DNA from: Dendronalium phyllosphericum CENA369
Lineage (GTDB): Bacteria > Cyanobacteriota > Cyanobacteriia > Cyanobacteriales > Nostocaceae
Direction: 5' to 3'
Length of the DNA stretch: 64,000 nt
Assembly: GCF_016056275.1 (NCBI RefSeq)
Contig: NZ_JAECZA010000313.1
Span: 1 to 64,000 of the forward strand
In this document: piece after piece, positions 1 to 7,719 of the stretch
Numbering within the stretch: the first letter of the stretch is position 1
Layout: every line of letters starts with the position of its first letter
Position numbers and translations under genes: made by a program
The notes under the pieces: model-generated
Told to the model about the DNA's origin: nothing
The model's database searches: none
What the model saw: the letters and a program-made list of their open reading frames with translations, nothing else

Positions 1-2
1 GA

Positions 3-1157
3 CAGGCCTATTCAGATTGGTCAGTAGAGAAATTAAAGAGCCGAAGATTAAAAAAACTAAAGAAAGCATTAAATGGTCATTCCATAACCGTAGTAATAGA
101 TGAAACGGGAGACAGGAAAAAAGGTAAAAAGACAGATTATGTAGCAAGACAATATCTAGGGAGCGTAGGAAAAATAGATAATGGAATAGTGTCAGTCAAT
201 GCTTATGGAGTTTATAACAACATAACATTTCCATTAAGTTTTAAGGTATTTAAACCGAAAGGGACACTCAAAGAAGGAGATAAATATAAAACTAAAATAG
301 AGTTAGCATCAGAAATTATTACAGAATTAATAAATAAAGGCTTTAATATTGAACTAGTACTAGCAGATAGTTTATATGGTGAGCAGCGCGTTGGGCGGCT
401 TTGCCGACTTGAAGCGACTGCGAACCCGAAGGGTGAAAGTAGCGAATTCATTAAAAAATTGAATGAACATGAATTAGCTTACGTCGTAGCAATTAGAAGT
501 AATCATGGAGTCTGGCTACCTTCAGGGCAAAGCGTTAGGGCAAATAAGTGGTGTAAGTTTGAAAGAACATTTAGCAATCAAAAATCAGAAACAAGATATA
601 TACGAGAAATAATTTATGGTAAAAAAAGAGCCATAACTTACTGGGAAATAACTACTGACCCAGAAACCATGCCGGAAAATTCTACCTCCTTCGTGATGAC
701 GAATCTGCAAGGTAATCTCAAGAAAATTTTAGGTGACTTATATGGATTAAGAACCTGGGTAGAATATGGATTTCGACAGTGTAAACAAGAGCTAGGCTGG
801 ACAGATTACCGTTTCACCAATTTTCAACATATTGAGAGGTGGTGGGAGATTATTTTTTGTGTTTACACGATGATTAGTTTAAATTCTTCCGTCTTATTAG
901 GCTTAAATCAATCTCGTCAACTTGAGACTGAGGCACAAGATCTGAGTGATGTTGATTTTTCTAACCATCCGCAATGGAACCATGAATCTGGATGGAAGAA
1001 TGCTTTAAATAATCTGCGTCTCATTATCCAACCACTTTTACTATTTTGGTTAATTTATCCTTGGTTAAGTATTTTCCCTAATTCACATTTGTTACTGGGA
1101 TTCAATCATTTAATTGCCGCAATGAATCAATTTAAACCCTATTATGCTTCTGGATGA
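3..1157 (+). CDS. IS701-like DDE transposase, 5' end outside the window
   Basis: The frame is open from base 3 to the stop at 1155-1157, so the true start lies left of the window. It reads a first acidic motif IDETGD (Asp codon 99-101) followed by a basic run and DYVARQYLG, a second Asp in LADSLYG (366-368), and a C-terminal YGFRQCKQELGW-type block with the likely catalytic Glu. This arrangement is typical of IS701-family DDE transposases that are common in Nostocales. The visible part is 384 codons, so most of the protein is present. A GTG at 189 could be mistaken for a start but the coding frame clearly continues upstream. An 18-codon stretch after LYG does not look like transposase and is described separately. 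No terminal inverted repeat could be defined because the left end is missing. Confidence 0.85.
   Translation, partial: QAYSDWSVEKLKSRRLKKLKKALNGHSITVVIDETGDRKKGKKTDYVARQYLGSVGKIDNGIVSVNAYGVYNNITFPLSFKVFKPKGTLKEGDKYKTKIELASEIITELINKGFNIELVLADSLYGEQRVGRLCRLEATANPKGESSEFIKKLNEHELAYVVAIRSNHGVWLPSGQSVRANKWCKFERTFSNQKSETRYIREIIYGKKRAITYWEITTDPETMPENSTSFVMTNLQGNLKKILGDLYGLRTWVEYGFRQCKQELGWTDYRFTNFQHIERWWEIIFCVYTMISLNSSVLLGLNQSRQLETEAQDLSDVDFSNHPQWNHESGWKNALNNLRLIIQPLLLFWLIYPWLSIFPNSHLLLGFNHLIAAMNQFKPYYASG
378..436 (+). repeat. 54-bp in-frame insertion with GGTGA direct repeats
   Basis: GGTGA occurs at 378-382 and again at 432-436, bracketing GC-rich sequence unlike the AT-rich transposase around it. 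Removing 54 bp (18 codons) restores the continuous family-like reading LYGE-SSEFIKKL. This fits insertion of a small dispersed repeat with a 5-bp target duplication that kept the frame open. The inserted codons would add a charged, Cys-containing loop just after the second catalytic Asp. Confidence 0.65.
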
Positions 1158-2870
1158 TTTAGCTCCTGAACTACTTGCTTATTCCGGAAAGTGACAGAAG
1201 AGGGGTAAGTGGCGATCGCTCTCAAACCAGGGTACTAGCAATTGAGTTACAAAATACTCCAGAAAACTTACTTTATGGAAAGATAAGCTTAACTGGAGTA
1301 TAAGTTTTTCTATTGCTGAAAAAGTTTTTACTCAACTATTCAACATTAGAAATAAACAATGTAGATATTGCAGCGTAGCCAACAAAAAGAACCACAGCAG
1401 ATAACATAGATAACTCCTAGTTAGAAAACAATTTAATAATCTTTACATAATTGTAATTTACAACTAACTAATACCTATAACCATCTACTAAAAGAGTATT
1501 TTATTAAACGCCTAGAGGATGACTTGGTATTAAAAATTTAAGCCTCACAGTTAGGGTGAAGTATATCTCAAGCATTACAGCAGTTCTCATGTTAAAAACC
1601 ATCAATTAGTACATGTATACTATTTAATCCATTTGGGATTCAAAAGGTGTGTTCAATTTTAGCGATCGCAACTGGCTCATTTTTGAATAGCGCATACCAC
1701 TTTTAAAGGTCTAGAACCTCAACATTCCCAGGATTCAAATACAGTTAGCCACAAAAGCAATTGAAATATATAGCTGTAGTCACACCCTTTAGGGCAGTGT
1801 TGATAGCTCAAAGCCACCAAGCAATTGGGTTTTCACTCAGCGAGTCCTCAAGCGTCGGAGGGTTTCCCTCCAGGCAAACTTCAGTGACTCAGCACTTTGC
1901 TATAGTGCAGAATCAAATCTCGGCAGATAAAGAAGTTTTACTGTTACCTATTGATTTAGATCCAAACTTTTTTCGTAAATAACTACTTTAGATAATTCAT
2001 ATACTACCCAAGTAATGCAGTAAAATACCGGATTTTTCACAGCTATTAGAAAATCTTTCAGTGTTTAAACTGAAGCAGGAGCTAAACGCTCAGAGTACAA
2101 ATTGTAGTGTAATCGTGTGCCAGAGGTGGGTGAAACATTTACCCACTTCTTTATCTACAAATTATTTATTTTATGAAAGTTATATCGGTTAAAACCCCAC
2201 ACTTAGTAATAGCTATCTTAATAGTTACTAACTATGTACTCTTTATGATGTCACTTAAGTATTTGGATAGTATTAACTACTTTTTCGGTGGTTAATACTC
2301 TAATTCACTTACAATCGATACTGCTTCGTCGCAAAGAGTAGTAATGATGTCCCTCAATTGACGTTTGCGATCGCTCTGTCTGGTATTTCCTTACCTAAAG
2401 AGGGAATGGCACGCTTGTTATCGGCAAATCCGCTATTCATAAGGATGAGCGGGTGTAGGCTGAGTGGGTGTAGTGAGTTAGAGATTTATTTGTGTCCGTA
2501 CTCATATTTACTTTTCTTGATTTTTCCCTACACCCCGCACCCAAAAGCCTTATATATAAGGGGTTTGCCGTTATCTTAGTGCCATTCGAGCGATCGCGCT
2601 TCTACTCCCAGTCCTAACCACCAACAGTTTTTTTAAATTAGCGTTCTTTTGTTGTGTGAGCGTGTTCTGAATTTTTTTTAAAATGCCTTCTACATGCATT
2701 TCAAGGCAAGAGTTCTGTTGAAGATGCTGGCAATCGCGAATGAGCGACCAGATGCGATAAAAAAAAGTGCGATCGCCATACAAGATTGTGTCCCCTGATT
2801 GATATTTTTGATGAGGCTATTTGGGTTATAATTTTAGATTAGTCTAATTTTAAAGAAGTTCTATAGTTGT
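1158..2870. other. 1.7-kb gene-poor stretch with dispersed repeats
   Basis: No ORF here has family-like content. The open frames near 1761-1982, 2358-2579 and 2571-2783 (minus) are short, and the first two run through repeat sequence. The stretch holds the outer end of the transposase element just after 1157, a 60-bp hairpin repeat at 1836-1895, and a CACCC-rich repeat around 2526-2550 that recurs around 25506-25536. A run of GATCGC-type octamers lies near 2590 and 2770. The last 50 bases before 2871 are AT-rich and presumably carry the promoter of the sigma factor gene, though no clean -35/-10 pair stands out. Confidence 0.6.
1836..1895 (-). repeat. 60-bp dispersed hairpin repeat (intergenic copy)
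   Basis: The element contains a perfect stem GGAGGG/CCCTCC around 1857-1871. Read on the minus strand it starts GTGCTGAGTCAC and ends CTCGCTGAG. The same ends and the same 60-bp length are found at 46266-46325 inside an NRPS gene, where the central hairpin arms differ. This is direct evidence for a mobile or dispersed small repeat family in this genome. Confidence 0.6.
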
Positions 2871-3821
2871 ATGTCTAGCCTGAGTTCTGACATGGTACGC
2901 ATTTATTTGCAAGAAATTGGTCAGTTTCCTTTATTAACATCCGACCAAGAAATAACTTATGGCAAGCTTGTACAGCAAATGATTGCCCTTGAGCAGCAAC
3001 AGCAGCAGCTCGCTCAACAATTGCATCACCAACCAACAGCATCAGAATTAGCTAATTTTGTCAACCTAAGTGAAGCCCAAGTCACTCAAATACTGAAGCA
3101 GGGGAGACGAGCTAAGCAAAAAATGGTGACAGCAAACCTGCGTTTGGTGGTTTCAATAGCTAAAAAGTATCAAAAACGTAATTTAGAATTCTTAGATTTG
3201 GTTCAAGAAGGAGCAATAGGTTTGCAAAGGGGAATAGAAAAGTTTGACCCGAACCGAGGCTATAAGTTATCAACTTACGCGTACTGGTGGATTAGCCAAG
3301 CAATTACTAGAGCGATCGCCGAGAAATCCCGCACAGTTCGCTTACCGATTCACGTTAACGAGAAACTTGCTCAAATCAAAAAGCAAGAGCGAGAATTGTT
3401 TCAAACGCTTGGTCGTCGTGCTACTGTTACGGAAATTGCTCAAAAATTGGAGTTGGAACCTAGCCAAATTCGAGAATACCTCAAAGTTGCTAGTGGAACA
3501 ATTTCTCTAGATTTGAGGGTAGGTGACAATCAAGATACAGAATTGAGCGAACTTCTAGCGGATGAAGGTATCTCACCCAATGAACTCATCACTCAAGAAA
3601 TGTTACGGCAAGATTTAAATGATTTGTTAGCGTCACTTAAACCCGTGCAGCGTGAAGTATTAATCTTACGCTTTGGGCTGTTGGATAATCAAGAACGAAG
3701 CTTGGCTCAGATTGGAGAAAAGCTCAATGTTAGTAGAGAAAGAGTTCGTCAAATCCAGCAACAAGCCATGACTGCTCTGCGCCGCCAACAATCATCTCTT
3801 GGGCAGTATCTCACTTCTTGA
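2871..3821 (+). CDS. group 2 RNA polymerase sigma-70 family factor
   Basis: A 316-residue sigma factor. Region 1.2 is at the N-terminus (MVRIYLQEIGQFPLLT, residues 8-23). Region 2 (about 80-150) contains NLRLVVSIAKKYQ, LDLVQEGAIGL and the promoter-melting block KLSTYAYWWISQAITRAI. Region 3 is at about 160-235 and region 4 at about 250-310, with the helix-turn-helix SLAQIGEKLNVSRERVRQIQ. The lack of a long region 1.1 and the roughly 315-residue size place it in group 2, the non-essential sigmas with which cyanobacteria adapt to stress, nitrogen or carbon status. The exact paralogue (SigB, C, D or E) cannot be assigned by eye. It is monocistronic, with no gene close on either side. The Gln-rich segment near residues 38-52 is a local oddity. 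Confidence 0.93.
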   Translation: MSSLSSDMVRIYLQEIGQFPLLTSDQEITYGKLVQQMIALEQQQQQLAQQLHHQPTASELANFVNLSEAQVTQILKQGRRAKQKMVTANLRLVVSIAKKYQKRNLEFLDLVQEGAIGLQRGIEKFDPNRGYKLSTYAYWWISQAITRAIAEKSRTVRLPIHVNEKLAQIKKQERELFQTLGRRATVTEIAQKLELEPSQIREYLKVASGTISLDLRVGDNQDTELSELLADEGISPNELITQEMLRQDLNDLLASLKPVQREVLILRFGLLDNQERSLAQIGEKLNVSRERVRQIQQQAMTALRRQQSSLGQYLTS

Positions 3822-3952
3822 AGGAGCGATTGCTCGTGTTGAAGAGGCATTGCAGGATGGATGGTGTGAAAATCCCGCTGGGCTGTTTATCAATTCGTGC
3901 AAGAGTGGGGCGCAGGGGAAGAATAACCTCACTTTCGATACCAGTACGTGGT

Positions 3953-4202
3953 TCAGTTGGGCCAGGAAGCAGCGTATTGTGTATACAATGGAGGGCGAGA
4001 CAGTTTAATTACGGAATTTACTGTAGTATTCAATGCTTTCGCGCAGCCATGAGGCGCTCCCAGTTGCCGTGGGCGACCTTTGAGCGTTCTTCGCTGTTCA
4101 GCGATAAATTCTCTGTCACGCTCGAACACATACGGATAGTCCATCGCGAAAAGGATGCGATCGATTCCAATCACCTGCTTTGCCCAATCCAGGTATGTCT
4201 AG
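3953..4202 (-). pseudogene. amidohydrolase (metal-dependent hydrolase) C-terminal remnant
   Basis: The minus strand reads DWAKQVIGIDRILFAMDYPY, which matches the strongly conserved GxDRxLFxxDYPY signature near the C-terminus of amidohydrolase-2 family proteins (decarboxylase-like TIM barrels). A stop codon lies a few codons upstream in this frame, and after about 30 further codons the similarity dissolves. No metal-binding N-terminal half is seen nearby. It is therefore a decayed fragment rather than a small gene. Confidence 0.5.
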
Positions 4203-4260
4203 CATTCCGTTCTTGTAATGCCATTGGATGAAGCGGACATCTCCCGTTCTTGGTTTCCAA

Positions 4261-4352
4261 ACCCAATTACCCCGCAAGGGGATTGATAATTGAAAGTTTC
4301 AATGCGATCGCCAGTACTATAAGCCCCCGTTAGGGGATTAAAATCGAACCAA
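4261..4352. repeat. Two degenerate CRISPR-repeat-like hairpin units
   Basis: CCCCGCAAGGGGATT (4270-4284) and CCCCGTTAGGGGATT (4325-4339) lie 55 bp apart, each followed after a few bases by a GAA-containing tail. C-run/G-run stems followed by ATTGAAAC-like tails are typical of cyanobacterial CRISPR repeats. The units here differ at several positions and the spacing is shorter than a normal 70-75 bp repeat-plus-spacer period. They may be the worn-out end of an array once attached to the neighbouring cas genes, or just an unrelated hairpin repeat pair. Confidence 0.3.
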
Positions 4353-4356
4353 ATTC

Positions 4357-4941
4357 TTAGCTTTCGTTGCAAAGTTCTTGAATCACTCGTGAGAACTCTT
4401 GAGTCAGAAAGTCACAACCAGTTGCACTATAGACCTGCTGCAACTGTTGGTAAAACCATAAAGTTCCTTCCCTACCAGTTTTAAACTGTTGCCAAATACT
4501 ACTGCCATGTTGTCGGAGGTCGGCTAGCAATGACCTAGCATTGTGCAGCTTATCTGCCAAAGACACCCGCCGAACTGAGGCTGAAGCATGACGCAGATTT
4601 TCTAAATACTTTTTCTTGCGTTCTAGCCAAGGTGGTTTTGGGTATGTGTCGGATTCGGTGCAGCCATCTACTATTGCAACGACTATCTCACCAAAACGCT
4701 GGCGTATTTCCTCACGGGTAGATTTGCCGCCTTGGTCTTCTACTGCATCGTGCAATAGACCAGCGATCGCTTCTTCTTCGGTTCCGCCAGCTTCCAGTAC
4801 GAGTGCCGCCACACTCAGCAAGTGAGCTATGTAAGGAACGCCGCTAATCTTACGTGTTTGGTTGGCATGAAGATGAGTTGCATAGACTAATGCTTCTTCA
4901 AATTTTGCTGTTAACTGTAATGTATTCATCAGAAAGTTCAA
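4357..4941 (-). CDS. SpoT/MESH1-like HD-domain hydrolase
   Basis: A 194-residue HD-superfamily protein of the RelA/SpoT hydrolase type. Visible are the first metal His in YIAHLLSVA, the HD pair with following acidic residues in LLHDAVED, and the distal Asp in RRVSLADKLHNAR. Stand-alone proteins of this kind hydrolyse (p)ppGpp or related nucleotides, or are orphan phosphohydrolases. No synthetase or ACT domain is present. The start at 4941 overlaps the stop of the upstream regulator by 4 bp (ATGA type), which implies translational coupling; a second Met four codons in is possible. Its position behind a CRISPR-associated WYL gene makes a role in nucleotide signalling of the type III system conceivable, but this is inference. 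Confidence 0.85.
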   Translation of the reverse strand: MNFLMNTLQLTAKFEEALVYATHLHANQTRKISGVPYIAHLLSVAALVLEAGGTEEEAIAGLLHDAVEDQGGKSTREEIRQRFGEIVVAIVDGCTESDTYPKPPWLERKKKYLENLRHASASVRRVSLADKLHNARSLLADLRQHGSSIWQQFKTGREGTLWFYQQLQQVYSATGCDFLTQEFSRVIQELCNES

Positions 4942-6305
4942 TCTTGGTGATAAAGCTGAAATTCTTTGGCTACATCAGCGGCAATACTTTGTCTTAGTTC
5001 GTAAGGAAAGAGAACTTCGCATTTAGGCCGCCATGCACGTAGGCGCATGATGACGTTGTTATCTCTATATTTCTCGTCTTGATAGCGAATAAATACTTGA
5101 TAATAAGCATCTTCTGGTGAGCGATTGGCCAAAATTTTGAGCAAAGTCTGTTGTTCTGGTTGTTTGATTTTCTGCTTGATTAGTTTTTGTGCTTGCTGGT
5201 AAGATATTTCTTCAAAAGTTTCATGCCGCTCAGTACCTTTAACATAGCGATCGCCAAAGTCTCTATCAAATCGCAACAACGTTAGTTGTGAAGGCAAGTA
5301 GAAATCGAATCCCCAAGCTTTAGACATTTCTAAAGCAATATAATCCGGGCTGGGTAAAGTATGCCTTTGATAGCGTTGGCATAAATTTAAAGGCAACTGG
5401 GAGTTATCCCAACTCAAAGCAATCATCTTTTGAATATGGTCAAGGCGGAAGTTATACCATTCGGTTTGTTTATCGGGGTTTTCACCGTAAGCACATAAAT
5501 AAACTGCCCTCTGTACATAGTAAATACAGACTGGATAAACAATACAATCAAGCTGATTTGCAACTTTGGCACTTGCGTAAGTTAGTCTAATTGGTGGGAC
5601 TGGAGTTTTTGCCCAAAGTTCTCTTAACTGATACTGCCAATCATCAACAGCATCCAAAGTACTACGAGGTACAACATAGTCTACTTTCAGAAAAAAGCGT
5701 TGTACCCCGTTAATTTTTTGAAAGTGATTTTGAGCAAACCCCACCAAATCATCGTGAAGAAAATTTAATTCATAAATACTCAGTTTGTTAGATTCAGTTT
5801 CATCTTTTGGCGTAAGTGGACGTTGTGGAAACTCGTTAACCCGATAATATTTTTCGTTTTTATAAACCAACCAACCCAAGTCTGCTAAGGTTTCTAAATC
5901 ACCTTGCAAGGAACGACGAGTTATCCCAAACAATCTTCGCTTTAATACTTTTCTAGAATCTGTTATCCCAGTGTAAACCATCAACGATTCTTGCCATTGG
6001 TGAGCAACAACACCTGTTTTTTCGTTAAACAACCACTCTTGAGTTGTTTTAGCACAAGGACAATCAGGATCGTGCAAGTTGGGAACTTCTTCGCCTTTAG
6101 TGTGAGTGGAACTGAAAAATGCGTCCCGCCATTCGGCATAAGTAAATGAATCGTCTAAAGCTAAACGTTCTTGACGATCGCCATAAAGCGATCGCAACCA
6201 CACCCACAACCGAATCGTCCGCAACAGTTTTTGCTTCAGCGAACCGCGTGCTAACCATTGCAGTAATTCAACGTGGGGAACCTCTTGAAATACGAGTTCA
6301 GACAC
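4938..6305 (-). CDS. TIGR03985-like CRISPR-associated protein with WYL domain
   Basis: A 455-residue protein resembling the cyanobacterial TIGR03985 family, which is known only from type III CRISPR loci. The N-terminal third contains a Cys pair in DPDCPCAK (about residue 81) and a winged-helix-like segment RRSLQGDLETLADLGWL (about 131-147). A WYL-type ligand-binding core follows at about 240-300 (YPVCIYYVQRAVYLCAY, WYNFRLDHI). WYL domains usually sense nucleotides or nucleic-acid ends, and such proteins act as transcription regulators. The gene is divergent from csx3 with a 96-bp shared spacer that contains a palindrome, and it is coupled to the HD gene. The likely role is control of the csm operon; that is inferred from context, not shown. 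Confidence 0.75.
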   Translation of the reverse strand: MSELVFQEVPHVELLQWLARGSLKQKLLRTIRLWVWLRSLYGDRQERLALDDSFTYAEWRDAFFSSTHTKGEEVPNLHDPDCPCAKTTQEWLFNEKTGVVAHQWQESLMVYTGITDSRKVLKRRLFGITRRSLQGDLETLADLGWLVYKNEKYYRVNEFPQRPLTPKDETESNKLSIYELNFLHDDLVGFAQNHFQKINGVQRFFLKVDYVVPRSTLDAVDDWQYQLRELWAKTPVPPIRLTYASAKVANQLDCIVYPVCIYYVQRAVYLCAYGENPDKQTEWYNFRLDHIQKMIALSWDNSQLPLNLCQRYQRHTLPSPDYIALEMSKAWGFDFYLPSQLTLLRFDRDFGDRYVKGTERHETFEEISYQQAQKLIKQKIKQPEQQTLLKILANRSPEDAYYQVFIRYQDEKYRDNNVIMRLRAWRPKCEVLFPYELRQSIAADVAKEFQLYHQD

Positions 6306-6348
6306 TATAGCGTTTCTCTAGATATAACTTTCTTTAAGATACAGCTTG

Positions 6349-6368
6349 TTGGAAGACATCTTTTCCAA
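6349..6368. promoter_or_regulatory. Palindrome next to the csx3/csm promoter (candidate operator)
   Basis: TTGGAA and TTCCAA form 6-bp inverted arms with an 8-bp centre. Eight bases further on, TATGAT at 6376-6381 is a fair -10 box, 20 bp before the csx3 start at 6402. The palindrome would cover the -35 region, a usual repressor position. It lies in the only spacer between the WYL regulator and the csm operon. No transcript start is known. Confidence 0.4.
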
Positions 6369-6401
6369 GGGCGTGTATGATGTACCAAGCAAATCAAAGC
6401 A

Positions 6402-6713
6402 ATGGTGATGTCTACTTACAAAATTGAGATTAAAGATAACCTATTACGAGTTAGTTTTGGCGAACCTGCCCAAAATGACCAAATTGTACGTGATGCCGCC
6501 GCCCGGTTAGAGGAAATGGCAGCATCAGGTGAATTAGCCGGAGGCCCGTTGCTCAAGATTAACGGGCCGATTTCTATACCTGTAGCATTTGTTTTAGCAC
6601 ACAAGCTGGCTCACATATACGGGGCAGTTGCTTTTTACGATCCTAAGTTAGGTAAATATGTGATTTCTATCACACACAATCCTAGTTATAAATTAGGAGA
6701 CTTAATTGATTGA
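6402..6713 (+). CDS. csx3: Csx3 (Crn3-type ring nuclease family), stand-alone
   Basis: A 103-residue single-domain Csx3 protein. The family is a manganese-dependent nuclease that cleaves cyclic tetra-adenylate and so switches off type III signalling; it was earlier reported as a deadenylating RNase. The core LLKINGPISIPVAFVLAHKL matches the family block, followed by His71 and YDPKLG with Asp80, the residues that line up with the catalytic His/Asp of archaeal Csx3. The C-terminus YKLGDLID is also family-like. It is the first gene of the plus-strand cas run, 60 bp before the Csx3-ATPase start. An alternative Met lies two codons downstream of the annotated start. Confidence 0.85.
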   Translation: MVMSTYKIEIKDNLLRVSFGEPAQNDQIVRDAAARLEEMAASGELAGGPLLKINGPISIPVAFVLAHKLAHIYGAVAFYDPKLGKYVISITHNPSYKLGDLID

Positions 6714-6773
6714 TATTTGATAGGCGAAGCAGCCGGAGGAGTAGATTGGTTCGATCGTAAACCTGCAATAATC

Positions 6774-7691
6774 ATGACTACTTATCATATAGAGTTACAG
6801 GGTGAAATTCTTAAAGTAGGATTTGGCAATACGCAAGCTACAGGCGATCGCATTGTCTGCGATGTAGCAACAAAATTAGATGAAATGATTGCTACGGGAG
6901 AGATACCCGGAGGTTCCCTGATTAAAATCAACGGGCGGATATCTGTATTAGTTAGTCAGGTCTTAGGAGATAAGTTAGGGAAAGTATATGATGCGATCGC
7001 CATCTTCGATCCGAAGATTGGAGATAAAGGGCTTGATAGATATGTAGTGACCATTAGCAGACATCCAGACTATCGAGTAGGAGATACTTTAGATGTGATG
7101 CGATCGCAATCACCATCAAATATTAAACTCGTACTCTGCGGTTTTGCTAACACTGGAAAGACTTGCTTTCGAGATGGATTAAAACAAGCACTATTGCAGA
7201 TTTCCAACGCGCCAGAATCATACTTTATTTCCGGCTGTCCCGATGGCGATGGTTCCTGGTACAGCGAAACAGCTAGACGCGATCCTGATTTAGCCGCCGA
7301 ATTAAAAGCACAATACAAAGCAGGGTTTACTGAAGACTTCGCCAAACTGAAGGCGCAGGAAGTTAGAGGGATAAGTACTCCGATATTCGTCTTTGATATT
7401 GGCGGAAGAATATCCGACGAGAATCGCTTGATTATGGCGGAAGCTACCCATGTGGTAATTTTAGTCAAAGATGAGGCGGAGATTGAGCCTTGGAAAGCGT
7501 TTTGTGATGAGTTGGAATTGCAGGTTATTGCGATCGTTTTTAGCGATTTTTTTGGGAACAATGATGTGGTTGAGTCGGAATCACCTATCTTGCGCGGTAG
7601 CGTTCATAGATTACAACGAGGTGAGGATGTATCGCAGCGTCCAATCGTGCAGGCTTTGGCGCGGTTGTTGGTGGGGTTGAGTATTGGTTGA
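6774..7691 (+). CDS. Csx3 domain fused to a P-loop ATPase (Csx3-AAA)
   Basis: The likely start is the ATG at 6774 (MTTYHIELQG), which aligns with the start of stand-alone Csx3; the open frame extends to 6717 but those codons look unlike the family. Residues 1-107 are a Csx3 domain. A P-loop NTPase domain with GFANTGKT (123-130) and a FDIGGRIS strand (about 200) follows. Csx3-ATPase fusions are known from type III loci in cyanobacteria; their ATPase role is not settled. In this copy the two His of the stand-alone Csx3 (AHKLAH) are replaced, reading GDKLGK at 65-70, while the FDPK Asp79 is kept. This suggests a domain that binds but may not cleave cyclic oligoadenylate. The 3' end overlaps the open frame upstream of csm1. 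Confidence 0.82.
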   Translation: MTTYHIELQGEILKVGFGNTQATGDRIVCDVATKLDEMIATGEIPGGSLIKINGRISVLVSQVLGDKLGKVYDAIAIFDPKIGDKGLDRYVVTISRHPDYRVGDTLDVMRSQSPSNIKLVLCGFANTGKTCFRDGLKQALLQISNAPESYFISGCPDGDGSWYSETARRDPDLAAELKAQYKAGFTEDFAKLKAQEVRGISTPIFVFDIGGRISDENRLIMAEATHVVILVKDEAEIEPWKAFCDELELQVIAIVFSDFFGNNDVVESESPILRGSVHRLQRGEDVSQRPIVQALARLLVGLSIG

Positions 7692-7719
7692 TTTTCAAGT
7701 TTCAGGAGATGAACTTCTT

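Larger units (their letters stand above)
3822..4356. other. Spacer holding gene and repeat remnants
   Basis: This 535-bp spacer has no intact gene. The longest plus-strand frames (to about 4231) read without family character. On the minus strand 3953-4202 shows an amidohydrolase-like fragment, and 4261-4352 holds two related C-run/G-run hairpin repeats; both are listed separately. Confidence 0.6.

Noticed and set aside
1761..1982. 73-codon plus-strand frame
   Set aside because: Its middle is the 60-bp hairpin repeat and the rest has no family character or ribosome site.
2571..2783. 70-codon minus-strand frame with a basic protein
   Set aside because: No recognisable motif, ends in repeat sequence; could be a remnant but cannot be supported.
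3818..4231. 137-codon plus-strand frame after the sigma factor
   Set aside because: It overlaps the amidohydrolase-like minus-strand fragment, which has the real protein signature.
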